Source: Desulfurella acetivorans A63
Lineage (GTDB): Bacteria > Campylobacterota_A > Desulfurellia > Desulfurellales > Desulfurellaceae
Direction: 5' to 3'
NCBI GenBank assembly: GCA_000517565.1
Contig: CP007051.1
Span: 1,235,001-1,279,926 of the forward strand
DNA length: 44,926 nt
Position 1 is the stretch's first letter. Each line of letters starts with the position of its first letter. A program made the position numbers and the translations under genes. This document shows, in pieces, positions 36,866-44,926 of this stretch. The notes below the pieces were generated by a model. It was not told the origin of the DNA, did no database searches, and saw nothing but the letters and a program-made list of their open reading frames with translations.

Positions 36866-37673
36866 TTTAAGCAAATTACTGGTGGCAGTAGACTCCAGTC
36901 CTTATAGTACAAATGCAATAAAATTTGCGCTCGATTTTGGAAAAAAATTTGATTGCATAGTGGATGCATTGCATGTTGTTGATACTATGCAACTTGAAGG
37001 TCCGTTTATTTACGATTTAAGCGGTGTTTTAGGTTTTGAGCCATTTATAAATTTTAGCGCTGAACTTAAAAAAACGCTTGAAGAAAAAGGAAGAAGCATA
37101 CTCCAAGCATTTTCTGAAATGGCACAAAATGAAAATGTAAAATTTAACTCGTTTATCGAAGTTGGTATAATACCAATAACAATAGTAGAAACCTCTTATG
37201 AATACGACATGGTCTTTATTGGAAAAAAAGGCATTAATGCTTCATTTGAAAGGGGAATTTTAGGCAGCAATATTGAATCTACTATTAGAAAAATAAAAAA
37301 ACCTATTTTTGTTGCCGACAAAGACTTCTATGAAATAAAAAATATTGTGGTTGGCTATGATGCTAGAGAACCAGCCAAAGAGGCTCTTGAACTGGCAAAT
37401 GCACTTGCTGGTAATCTTAAAGCTAAAATACACATAGTAAATGTAAGAAAAACTGAAACAGAAAATCTTGAAGACAATAATTTAAACATCATATACCTTA
37501 CAAAACAAAAAAGTGTTGCTGATACTCTAATTGAATATACAAAAAATCTCCAAAACCCATTACTAATACTTGGAGCATATAATAAAAACAGATTGCTTGA
37601 AATGATTATAGGTTCTACTACAGAAGCAATACTTAGAAAAGAGTGCAATCTGCCTTTAATTATTGTGAGATAA
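36858..37673 (+). CDS. Tandem universal stress protein (UspA family)
   Basis: This 271-residue protein has two Usp domains in a row: residues 1-153 (LLVAVDSSPYSTNAIKFALDFG ... MVFIGKKGINASFERGILGSNIESTIRKIKKPIFV) and about 157-271 (NIVVGYDAREPAKEALELANAL ... LLILGAYNKNRLLEMIIGSTTEAILRKECNLPLIIV). The G-x2-G-x(8-9)-G(S/T) nucleotide loop is near-canonical in the first domain and altered in the second (no first Gly pair). ATG 36858 after GGAGAG is chosen over GTG 36852. It overlaps the ftsH stop by eight bases. Confidence 0.9.
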
Positions 37674-37810
37674 CTTTAAGCTGTTTGTTTTAGAAAGTAA
37701 TAAAATAAACGAGTCCTTTTTATGAATTATTTCTTTCAAATACTTGAATTATTCAATTGATATAAAATTAAAATTAGTTAATTAATTAAATTCCATATAT
37801 GAGGTGAATA

Positions 37811-39001
37811 ATGAAATACACTCATCTAAAAAAACTAAGGGATAAATATGCAATAGTTGGAGTCGGCTACACACCGCAGGGAAAAGTCCCAGGAAGATCA
37901 GCATTGAGTTTTTATGTAGAAGCTGGAATAAATGCTATAAAAGATGCTGGCTTAAAAAAAGAAGATATTGACGGTCTTATATGTTACAGGCAGTTTCCAG
38001 CAATATCAAATGAACCGGAAGCAACTCCTTATCTGGTAGCTCAATTATTGGGTATAGAACCTACTGTACTAAGTCAAGAATCATACTGTCCAAGACACCA
38101 TTTTGTCCAGGCTGTCTCATTGTTAGAAGCAGGTTTTTGCAATTATGTTTTGATAATCTATGCAGACAATGCTTTATCTGGACGTAGAATGTTTATTGAA
38201 GAAGCTACACATCCAGAGCCTAAAAATGACAATTACATGTATGGTGAGTTTGGATTCGTTGGAGACTATGCTCTGGCTGCAAGAAGAGCTATGTTTGAAT
38301 TTGAAACAGGTCCTAACACATGGAAAGAAATAGCCGTAAGTCAAAGAAAATGGGCTAATCTTAACCCAAATGCTACAATGTATAATAAACCACTTACTTA
38401 CGAAGATTATTTAAACTCAGAATACCTTATAGAACCATTTAGAAAACTGGATGCCTCACTTATAAGTGATGGTGGTAGAGCATGTATTGTAACTTCTGTT
38501 GAAAGGGCAAAAGATTTAAAAAATCCCGTTGTTTCTATAATGGGTATTGGTGAAGCAAACCCAAGTATTGATATCCATCAAGCTACCTATATAACTGGAC
38601 CTACGGGTGCTAAAAAAGCCTCTCAAATGGCTTTTGAGATGGCAGACATTACGCTAAATGATATAGATGCTTGCGAAATATACGATTGCTTTACCTATAC
38701 TGTTGAAATAACTATGCAAGATTACGGTTTTTTTAAACCCGGTGAAGGAAAAGATTTTTTCAAAGATGGTTTCACTGCCCCTGGCGGCAAATTACCTGTA
38801 AATACTTCTGGTGGTTTGCTTTCTGAAGCTTACTTTATGGGTCTTACGCCTATAACAGAAGCAGTTATGCAATTAATGGGAAGAGCAGAAAAAAGACAGC
38901 TTGGCGTGGCAATAGGAAATAAAAAGCCTGAAATTATATTATGCAGCGATAATGGTGGTGTATTGCAAACACATGCTACTATAATATTAAGGAGGCTATA
39001 A
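37811..39001 (+). CDS. Thiolase-fold protein, probable Ltp2-type aldolase or SCP-x-like thiolase, partner of DUF35
   Basis: This 396-residue protein has the thiolase fold of the SCP-x/Ltp group (AIVGVGYTPQGKVPGRSA at the start, SDGGRACIVTSVERA in the middle, NTSGG near the end). True SCP-x thiolases carry an HDCF histidine and a GHP motif. Here the matching places read EIYDCFTYTV (Tyr291) and SGGLLSEAYFMG (Tyr341). This resembles the thiolase-like retro-aldolase Ltp2, which uses tyrosines and needs a DUF35 partner. The next gene is exactly such a DUF35 protein. Cys93 (SYCPRHHF) lies near the usual nucleophile position but its context is unusual. GAGGTG precedes the ATG. Confidence 0.82.
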   Translation: MKYTHLKKLRDKYAIVGVGYTPQGKVPGRSALSFYVEAGINAIKDAGLKKEDIDGLICYRQFPAISNEPEATPYLVAQLLGIEPTVLSQESYCPRHHFVQAVSLLEAGFCNYVLIIYADNALSGRRMFIEEATHPEPKNDNYMYGEFGFVGDYALAARRAMFEFETGPNTWKEIAVSQRKWANLNPNATMYNKPLTYEDYLNSEYLIEPFRKLDASLISDGGRACIVTSVERAKDLKNPVVSIMGIGEANPSIDIHQATYITGPTGAKKASQMAFEMADITLNDIDACEIYDCFTYTVEITMQDYGFFKPGEGKDFFKDGFTAPGGKLPVNTSGGLLSEAYFMGLTPITEAVMQLMGRAEKRQLGVAIGNKKPEIILCSDNGGVLQTHATIILRRL

Positions 39002-39403
39002 ATGAATACATTTTTACCAACACCTACTGCCGATACTAAATTTTTCTGGGAAGCCACACAAAATAAAGAATTAAAGTTTCAAAAGTGCAGGAATTGTGGT
39101 CATGTAAGATGGCCTGCATCTATTGCATGTCCTGAATGTCACTCTTTTGACTTTGAATATGTGATTTCTAAAGGTATAGGTAAGATCTATAGTTTTGTTG
39201 TTTACAATGTAGCATTTCATGAAGCTTTTAAACAAAACCTTCCTTATGTAGTAGCAATAATAGAATTAGAAGAAGGACCTCATATCTTAAGTAATGTGAT
39301 AACTAATAATCCTGCAGAATTAAGATGTGAAATGCCTGTAAAAATTATTTGGGAATCATATGAAAACTATAATATACCAAAATTTAAACCTTTTGAAAAT
39401 TAA
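39002..39403 (+). CDS. Zn-ribbon/OB-fold DUF35 protein
   Basis: This 133-residue protein has a rubredoxin-like zinc ribbon CRNCGHVRWPASIACPEC at residues 32-49, followed by an OB-fold (GIGKIYSFVVYNVAF, LPYVVAIIELEEGPHILSN). DUF35 proteins bind thiolase-fold enzymes and help position CoA esters or shuttle intermediates. The ATG abuts the thiolase stop, so the pair is translated together. A hairpin follows its stop. Confidence 0.92.
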   Translation: MNTFLPTPTADTKFFWEATQNKELKFQKCRNCGHVRWPASIACPECHSFDFEYVISKGIGKIYSFVVYNVAFHEAFKQNLPYVVAIIELEEGPHILSNVITNNPAELRCEMPVKIIWESYENYNIPKFKPFEN

Positions 39404-39410
39404 ATTTTTA

Positions 39411-39433
39411 TAGCAGACCAAAAAGGTCTGCTA
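39411..39433. terminator. Bidirectional terminator-like hairpin between DUF35 and sucD
   Basis: TAGCAGACC (39411-39419), a five-A loop and GGTCTGCTA (39425-39433) form a 9-bp stem between converging genes. The flanks are AT-rich but not a pure T run, so efficiency is uncertain. Confidence 0.65.
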
Positions 39434-39459
39434 TATATATGTAAAGTAGGAGGGATAGA

Positions 39460-40350
39460 CTAAATCGAAAAGTGGTACTTTTCTTTTAGTGTTTTGTATA
39501 TTGTTTCACCAATGTAGCCAGGATTTTCTATAATATGAACACCTGCTTCTTTTAAAGCATTGTACTTTGACTCAACAGTGCCTTTCTTTCCCATTATAAT
39601 TGCACCTGCATGTCCCATTCTTCTGCCTTTTGGAGCGCTTGCGCCTGCAACAAAAGCAAATACAGGTTTTGTAACATGAGCTTTGATGTATTCTGCAGCT
39701 TTTTCTTCTGCATCACCACCTATCTCACCTACTATCATTATGGCTTCTGTTTCAGGATCTTGTTCAAATCTTTCAAGCCAGAAGATATAGTCTGTACCTA
39801 CTATAGGGTCACCTCCTATACCAAGGCATGTAGATTGGCCAAGACCTACTTTTGATATTTGATCTGCTGTCTCATATAGCAATGTACCGCTTCTTGAGAT
39901 TATACCTATTGAGCCTCTTTTAAAGATATGGCCTGGCATTATACCTATTTTTGAAGCATCCGGTGTTATAATACCTGGACAGTTTGGACCGATTAGTATT
40001 ATGCCTTCTTTTTCAATTACCCTTTTTACCTTTACCATATCAAGCACAGGTATACCTTCTGTTATACATACAATAATCTTTATACCACTGCCTACTGCTT
40101 CTAGTATTGCATCTGCTGCAAATGGAGGTGGAACAAATATGAGGCTTACGTTTGGGTTTGTTTTTTGAACAGCTTCTTCTACAGTGTTAAATACAGGTAT
40201 ACCATCCACATCACTGCCGCCTTTGCCTGGTGTTACACCACCTACTACCTTTGTCCCGTAATCCCTGCAGGCTAGGGCATGGTATCTACCTTCTTTGCCT
40301 GTAATGCCTTGTACTATTACCCTGCTTGTTTTATATACAGCTATAGCCAT
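39460..40350 (-). CDS. sucD: Succinyl-CoA ligase (ADP-forming) alpha subunit
   Basis: This 296-residue protein has a CoA-binding Rossmann domain (VIVQGITGKEGRYHALACRDYGT, GTKVVGGVTPGKGG) and ligase domain. The phospho-His is expected in RRMGHAGAIIMGKKG near residue 247, and GPNCPGIITP is near 122. It interconverts succinyl-CoA and succinate with ATP formation. It starts two bases after sucC, as usual. In Desulfurella-type acetate oxidisers it would belong to the TCA cycle, run in either direction. Confidence 0.96.
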   Translation of the reverse strand: MAIAVYKTSRVIVQGITGKEGRYHALACRDYGTKVVGGVTPGKGGSDVDGIPVFNTVEEAVQKTNPNVSLIFVPPPFAADAILEAVGSGIKIIVCITEGIPVLDMVKVKRVIEKEGIILIGPNCPGIITPDASKIGIMPGHIFKRGSIGIISRSGTLLYETADQISKVGLGQSTCLGIGGDPIVGTDYIFWLERFEQDPETEAIMIVGEIGGDAEEKAAEYIKAHVTKPVFAFVAGASAPKGRRMGHAGAIIMGKKGTVESKYNALKEAGVHIIENPGYIGETIYKTLKEKYHFSI

Positions 40351-40352
40351 AT

Positions 40353-41558
40353 TTATTTCTCCTTCTTATTGGTTTCTTTTGTTGTTTGGTTTTCTTCTTT
40401 TTTTGGTTTTGTTATTTGAGTTATCATATGAGCAGCTTCTTTTATGTCCTGGGCTACAGAAAATGCAAGGCCACTGTTTTTTAGCATTTCCATACCTTCT
40501 TCTTTATTCATACCGGTAAGCCTTACCACTATTGGGACTTTTACTTCTACTGTCTTTAGGGCTTGCAATATACCATTTGCCACTTTATCGCATCGCACAA
40601 TACCGCCAAATATATTTATGAATATAGCTTTTACTTTTGGGTCTCTGGTTATTATCTCAAAGCCTTTTGCTATGGTATCTGGTGTAGCTTCGCCACCTAC
40701 ATCAAGAAAGTTTGCCGGGTTTCCACCTGCAAACTTGATAACATCCATTGTAGCCATAGCAAGACCTGCACCATTTACCATACAGCCTATATCACCATCA
40801 AGCTTGATAAAATTTAAACCAGCAAAACGTGCTTCAAGCTCATCTGGGTCATATTCAGTTAAATCTCTCATCTTTGCTATTTCTTTTCTTCTAAATATTG
40901 CATTGTCATCTATTTCTATCTTTGCATCAAGGGCTACCAAGTGGTTTGTATCTGTTACTACAAGCGGGTTCATCTCTAAAAGCGAGCAGTCTTTATCCAT
41001 AAACAGTTTGTACAGGTTACTTACGATTCTTGATATTTCTTTTTCCTGTTCAACAAGGTCAAGATCGTACTTTAATCTTCTTATCTGGTATGGCAAAAAG
41101 CCTACCGCTGGATCTATCGGTATTTTTATAATGTCTTCCGGGTAGAGCTCACTTACCTCTTCTATACTCATACCACCCCTTTTTGAAGCAATAACCACTG
41201 GTTTTCCTATGGTTCTATCTATAGTAATAGAAAAGTAAAGCTCCCTTTTAATGCTTGATACTTTTTCTACAAGTAGTTTTCTAACCTTTACACCCTGAGG
41301 TCCAGTCTGTGCTGTTACAAGCGTTTTGCCAAATAATTCCTGAGCAATGTCTCTGGCTTCATCTGCAGTCTTTGCAATCTTTACACCACCTGCTTTGCCC
41401 CTGCCACCGGTTAGAACCTGTGCTTTTAATACAACAGGAAAACCCAGCTCCATTGCAACCATCCATGCATCGTAGGGAAAATATGCTACCCTGCCTTCTG
41501 GTATTGGTACTTCGTATTGACTCATAAGCTCTTTTGCCTGGTACTCGTGAAGCTTCAT
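40353..41558 (-). CDS. sucC: Succinyl-CoA ligase (ADP-forming) beta subunit
   Basis: This 401-residue protein has an ATP-grasp domain. MKLHEYQAKELMSQYEVPIPEG at the start, KAQVLTGGRGKAGGVK (nucleotide loop), LLEMNPLVVT (Mg site) and the C-terminal NIFGGIVRCDKVANGI are all diagnostic. The tail carries an extra Lys/Glu-rich stretch (KPKKEENQTTKETNKKEK) beyond the usual end. A GGAGGTTT site precedes the ATG at 41558. It lies 24 bases after etfA, so succinyl-CoA formation appears to be co-transcribed with acyl-CoA oxidation genes. Confidence 0.96.
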   Translation of the reverse strand: MKLHEYQAKELMSQYEVPIPEGRVAYFPYDAWMVAMELGFPVVLKAQVLTGGRGKAGGVKIAKTADEARDIAQELFGKTLVTAQTGPQGVKVRKLLVEKVSSIKRELYFSITIDRTIGKPVVIASKRGGMSIEEVSELYPEDIIKIPIDPAVGFLPYQIRRLKYDLDLVEQEKEISRIVSNLYKLFMDKDCSLLEMNPLVVTDTNHLVALDAKIEIDDNAIFRRKEIAKMRDLTEYDPDELEARFAGLNFIKLDGDIGCMVNGAGLAMATMDVIKFAGGNPANFLDVGGEATPDTIAKGFEIITRDPKVKAIFINIFGGIVRCDKVANGILQALKTVEVKVPIVVRLTGMNKEEGMEMLKNSGLAFSVAQDIKEAAHMITQITKPKKEENQTTKETNKKEK

Positions 41559-41582
41559 TTAAACCTCCAAAAAAATCCAAAC

Positions 41583-42494
41583 TTATTTAGTTAATTTACT
41601 TGTTAATACAGGCACAAACTCCAACAGGTCAGCTACTACAAATACATCTGCTACTTCGGCAATAGGTGCGTCTTTATCTTTGTTTATTGCTACAATAAAG
41701 TTAGATTTTTTCATGCCAGCTAAATGCTGTATAGCACCAGATATACCACAGGCAATATAGAGTTTTGGCGCAACTGTTTGTCCTGTGGTTCCAACCTGGT
41801 AGCTTGGATCCAGCCAGCCTGCATCTACTACAGGCCTTGAAGCGCCAAGTTCACCTTTTAGAGCTTTTGCAAGGCTTCTTACAATTTCAATGTTTTCTTT
41901 CTTTCCTACACCCCTGCCCGCAGAAACAATCACTTCGGCTTTTGTTAAATCAACACCTGTTTTTTCTGTTATTTCAAATCCTTGAAACTCTAAGTTATCA
42001 TCCTGCTCAATGTAATCTAAAGGTTCAATCTGGGCAGCATTGGATTTAACAGGAGAAAATGCCCCAGCCTGGAGTGTCAATACAGCTTTTTGAGTGTTTG
42101 GCTTTACTTTTCTTCTAAGTTTTGCATTACAAAATGGCACAATGTATTCATCATTATCCACATCTATAATCTCAGATATCTGAGCTACCTTTAGTGCTGC
42201 AGCTAGCCTTGGAGCTAAGTCCCAGCCATATGAAGAATGACTGAATACAACAATATCAGGGTTTTCCTGTTCTATTAATTTTAATATAAGGTTTTTGTGT
42301 ACCTTTGGGTTGTACTCTTTTGCTTTTGATATATCTGCTATATATACTTTTCCTGCATACTCTATATTTACATCAAGGGGTGCTACGGCAAAACCAAATG
42401 AATCTGCGCCAATTTTATTTGCAAAGCCTACAAGCTCATAAAAAGATTCATCTATATGTCCATTTTTATATTCACCAATCAAAAGTGCTTTCAT
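41583..42494 (-). CDS. etfA: Electron transfer flavoprotein alpha subunit
   Basis: This 303-residue protein has an N-terminal ETF fold and the C-terminal FAD domain with GRGVGKKEN, GASRPVVDAGW, VGTTGQTVAPKLYIACGISGAIQH and VAINKDKDAPIAEVADVFVV. It accepts electrons from acyl-CoA dehydrogenase. It begins 10 bases after etfB. No iron-sulfur extension is present, so it is the simple (non-caf/fix) form by length. Confidence 0.95.
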   Translation of the reverse strand: MKALLIGEYKNGHIDESFYELVGFANKIGADSFGFAVAPLDVNIEYAGKVYIADISKAKEYNPKVHKNLILKLIEQENPDIVVFSHSSYGWDLAPRLAAALKVAQISEIIDVDNDEYIVPFCNAKLRRKVKPNTQKAVLTLQAGAFSPVKSNAAQIEPLDYIEQDDNLEFQGFEITEKTGVDLTKAEVIVSAGRGVGKKENIEIVRSLAKALKGELGASRPVVDAGWLDPSYQVGTTGQTVAPKLYIACGISGAIQHLAGMKKSNFIVAINKDKDAPIAEVADVFVVADLLEFVPVLTSKLTK

Positions 42495-42504
42495 ATTTTA
42501 CCTC

Positions 42505-43278
42505 CTACCTTAATACCTGTGTTTTTTCTTTGAGTATACTGATTAACTTATCAGCTACTTCGTCTGATTTGCCTTCAAGGATTATGCCACCTTTTTTCTT
42601 TTCTGGTATGTAAGCTTTCAGGTTTATAACCCTTGGTTGTTCATTTAAAAGCTCATTAACATTTATAGTAATCAATTCTTTCTTTTTTGCTTTCATAATG
42701 TTTGGCAATGTGGGGTATCTTACGGTATTTAAACCAAGCTGACAGGTTAACACAACAGGTAGTTTTGCAGATACTTTTGCTTTTATACCACCTTCCAATT
42801 CTCTTTTAACATTTACTTTACCGTCTTGGTACTCAAAACTAACAATTGTTGTAATGCAATTGTAACCCAATAGTTCAGATAAAATTGGACCTACTTGTGC
42901 AGAAGCCCTATCTTGAGACTGCATGCCTAAAAATATAATATCAAAGTTTTTATCTTTGGCATAACTTGCAATTATTGTAGCAATTTGAAATGAATCTTTT
43001 TTGTGTGATTCATCATCATGTATATGTACACCTTTGTCCGCACCAATAGCTAAAGCTTTTCTTATTGCTTCTTTTGTGCGTTCTGGACCAATAGAAAGTG
43101 CTACAACTTCAGCACTGCCTAACTTTTCTTTAAGCCTTACTGCTTCTTCAATGGCATACTCATCATATTCATTGATTTTAAAAGTCAAATCAGATTGTTC
43201 ATACCATTGTCCGTCACTTGAGATTTTAAATTTAGATTCCATATCAGGAACCTGTTTGATACACACCAGGATATTCAT
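42505..43278 (-). CDS. etfB: Electron transfer flavoprotein beta subunit
   Basis: This 257-residue protein begins MNILVCIKQVPDMES, with KINEYDEYAIEEAVRLKEK and the ETF-beta signature region VKRELEGGIKAKVSAKLPVVLTCQLGLN (quoted in part: VKRELEGGIKAKVSAKLP). ATG 43278 follows GGAGG by five bases; the longer in-frame start at 43290 would include the ribosome site itself. It forms the heterodimer with EtfA. It lies 54 bases after the acyl-CoA dehydrogenase. Confidence 0.95.
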   Translation of the reverse strand: MNILVCIKQVPDMESKFKISSDGQWYEQSDLTFKINEYDEYAIEEAVRLKEKLGSAEVVALSIGPERTKEAIRKALAIGADKGVHIHDDESHKKDSFQIATIIASYAKDKNFDIIFLGMQSQDRASAQVGPILSELLGYNCITTIVSFEYQDGKVNVKRELEGGIKAKVSAKLPVVLTCQLGLNTVRYPTLPNIMKAKKKELITINVNELLNEQPRVINLKAYIPEKKKGGIILEGKSDEVADKLISILKEKTQVLR

Positions 43279-43332
43279 AATAACCTCCAAATATCTATAT
43301 ATATAAATATAAATTAACTTTTAAACTTTAAC

Positions 43333-44490
43333 TCATTTCAACAACTGTTTTGATATTACTATCCTTTGAACCTCATTTGTACCTTCGTATATTTCTGTTA
43401 TCTTTGCATCTCTATACATACGCTCTATCTCGTATTCTGCAATATAGCCATAGCCACCATGAATCTGGAGCGCTTCTTTGGTTACATAGGTAGCGGTTTC
43501 TGATGCGTAAGCTTTTGCCATTGAAGATTTTATTATTAGATCATTGTAGCTTGCTCCATTTTTTAAGTTATCCTTTATCCATGCAGACTCATATACAAGT
43601 AACTTTGCTGCTTCAATGTGCATTGCCATATCGGCTAGCTTAAACTGAATTGCCTGAAACTCACTCAATGTTTTTCCAAACTGCTTGCGCTCTTTGGCAT
43701 ACTCTAGGGCTTTCTCATATGCGCCTTCTGCTATACCCAGTGCCTGTGCAGCTATACCAATTCTACCACCATCTAGGCAATCCATTGCTATCTTAAAACC
43801 CTCTCCTTCTTTGCCAAGCAGATTTTCTTTTGGTATCTTGATATTTTCTAAGGCAAAAACGGATGTATATGTGCCCCTTATGCCCATTTTGTCTTCATTT
43901 CTTTGAAGCTCCACACCTTCGGACTTCAAATCCAAAATAAATGCATCTATACCTTTGTGGCGCAGTGATTTGTCATGTGTTGCAATTAATATACCAATAT
44001 CCTTATAACCGCCATTTGTAACAAATATCTTATTGCCATTTGCTATGTAGTAGTCGCCTTCATTTTTGACCGTTGTGGATACATTTGCTGCATCCGAGCC
44101 TGCTTCAGGTTCGGTTAGCAAAATGCAGCCAATCTTTTGGCCACTTGCAAGAGGTATTAAGTATTTTTCTTTTTGCTCTTTAGTGCCAAACTCGTATATA
44201 GGGTTTGCACAAAGCGATGTGTGTGCGCTTATTAATACACCGGTTGATGCGCACACTTTAGAGATTTCCTCTACGGTTATTGCGTATGATAAAAAAGACA
44301 AACCAGCGCCACCGTACTCTTGAGGAATATAAACACCAAAAAGACCAAGTTCTGCTAAACCCTTTATTATTGAATCTGGTATCTTGTGGTTTTTGTCAAT
44401 GTCTGATGCTATGGGTTTTAGCTCTTTTTGTGCAAAGCTTCTTACGGTATCTTGAACCATTCTTTCTTCATCTGTTAATTGAAAGTTCAT
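43333..44490 (-). CDS. Acyl-CoA dehydrogenase (short-chain/butyryl type)
   Basis: This 385-residue protein has the family signatures LLTEPEAGSDAANVSTT (FAD/acyl site) and AIQFKLADMAMHIEAAKLLVYESAW, then LQIHGGYGYIAEYEIERMYRDAKI and YEGTNEVQRIVISKQLL. The catalytic Glu is expected in YEGTNE near residue 367. It introduces the alpha-beta double bond and passes electrons to ETF. Chain length is not certain; the compact sequence and ETF/crotonase neighbours fit short-chain or butyryl-CoA substrates. ATG 44490 lies one base from the crotonase stop. Confidence 0.94.
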   Translation of the reverse strand: MNFQLTDEERMVQDTVRSFAQKELKPIASDIDKNHKIPDSIIKGLAELGLFGVYIPQEYGGAGLSFLSYAITVEEISKVCASTGVLISAHTSLCANPIYEFGTKEQKEKYLIPLASGQKIGCILLTEPEAGSDAANVSTTVKNEGDYYIANGNKIFVTNGGYKDIGILIATHDKSLRHKGIDAFILDLKSEGVELQRNEDKMGIRGTYTSVFALENIKIPKENLLGKEGEGFKIAMDCLDGGRIGIAAQALGIAEGAYEKALEYAKERKQFGKTLSEFQAIQFKLADMAMHIEAAKLLVYESAWIKDNLKNGASYNDLIIKSSMAKAYASETATYVTKEALQIHGGYGYIAEYEIERMYRDAKITEIYEGTNEVQRIVISKQLLK

Positions 44491-44491
44491 A

Positions 44492-44926
44492 TTATCCTCC
44501 TGTATAATTTGGTTTTCTTTTTTCTACAAATGCACTTAAGCCTTCTTTGGCATCGTTACTTGAAAATACCACGCCAAATAAACTTGCTTCATACCTTAGA
44601 CCATCTTCTTTTGTTAGATTATAACCATCAACTATTGCCCTTTTTGCAAGAGCTATTGCCAAAGGTGCATTTTTTTGGATTTGCTCAGATAAGGCTTTTC
44701 CTGCCTGGAGCAGCTCTTCTTTGCTTTGATAAACTTCACTAACTATGCCAAGTTCTTTTGCTTTTGAAGCATCTATCATCTTTGCACTAAAAATTAGCTC
44801 TTTAGCCAATGATTTTCCTATCAGACGAGATAGGTTTTGAGTACCGCCAAAGCCAGGTATTATACCAAGGCCTACTTCTGGAAAACCAAATTTAGCATTG
44901 CTTTGAGCAAGTATAATATCGCATGA
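44492..44926 (-). CDS. Enoyl-CoA hydratase/crotonase, C-terminal part (cut by window edge)
   Basis: The last 145 codons of a crotonase are present and the gene continues beyond the right edge. The sequence reads CDIILAQSNAKFGFPEVGLG, then IIPGFGGTQNLSRLIG (oxyanion and catalytic-loop region with the Glu in FPEVGLG), then AKELGIVSEVY and a C-terminal helix ending EKRKPNYTGG. It would hydrate the enoyl-CoA made by the adjacent dehydrogenase. An apparent start within the window (TTG at 44809) is internal. Confidence 0.93.
   Translation of the reverse strand, partial: SCDIILAQSNAKFGFPEVGLGIIPGFGGTQNLSRLIGKSLAKELIFSAKMIDASKAKELGIVSEVYQSKEELLQAGKALSEQIQKNAPLAIALAKRAIVDGYNLTKEDGLRYEASLFGVVFSSNDAKEGLSAFVEKRKPNYTGG

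Noticed and set aside
40444-41145. A 233-codon plus-strand frame opposite sucC
   Set aside because: It is antisense to a well-matched sucC gene and shows only the low-complexity composition expected of a shadow frame.

Overview
The window looks like a chromosome segment of an AT-rich, anaerobic, Gram-negative thermophile. Desulfurella or a close relative (Desulfurellales) is my best guess. That is an inference from the partial 16S gene, low GC, acetate/acyl-CoA metabolism genes, hybrid cluster protein, multiheme cytochromes and an outer-membrane porin. I could not run a 16S search to confirm it.

Layout. (1) 1-320 is the 5' end of a 16S rRNA gene on the minus strand, with a near-consensus promoter. 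(2) 564-4539 holds a small protein, an ion transporter, and a secreted PepSY protein with a response regulator and a sensor kinase. (3) 4536-6717 is a nickel/cobalt permease-porin pair behind NikR-like repeats. (4) 6915-11115 encodes a tetraheme NrfH/NapC quinol dehydrogenase, an octaheme hydroxylamine-oxidoreductase-like (Hao) enzyme and the cytochrome c maturation pair CcsA/ResB. (5) 11156-18530 is a narGHKJI nitrate reductase cluster. Its narG is a multiply broken pseudogene; H, K, J and I are open. (6) 18615-22741 carries a split DUF438/hemerythrin/PAS system, hybrid cluster protein (hydroxylamine reductase), a YgbA-family nitrosative-stress protein and a small membrane protein. (7) 23077-24329 is a scar: an ABC permease tail beside a decayed IS1634-type transposase. 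(8) 24426-28452 is a tight eight-gene operon around a flavodiiron protein. (9) 28622-37673 holds a glycosyltransferase, tRNA-Pro(GGG), an rpsA-sppA-SPOR operon and a PHP-lipoprotein-ftsH-usp operon. (10) 37811-44926 has a thiolase-fold/DUF35 pair, then sucCD, ETF, acyl-CoA dehydrogenase and a crotonase cut by the window edge.

How the genes fit together. NrfH + Hao (nitrite to hydroxylamine) plus Hcp (hydroxylamine to ammonia) matches the reverse-HURM nitrite ammonification route proposed for Nautilia, here beside Nar rather than Nap. Six 14-bp CRP/FNR-type palindromes (TTGAC/T-N4-A/GTCAA, one with a mismatch) precede nrfH-hao, nar, hcp, ygbA, a membrane-protein gene and the flavodiiron operon. 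In five of them a -10 element lies about 28.5-30.5 bp from the site centre, which suggests one nitrogen-oxide/anaerobic regulon spanning about 22 kb.

The island also shows decay or sequence error. narG has three in-frame stops and an internal deletion. hao, an FmdE-like gene and the glycosyltransferase each appear to lack one base in a short A/T run. Whether the nitrate/nitrite route works in this strain is therefore uncertain.
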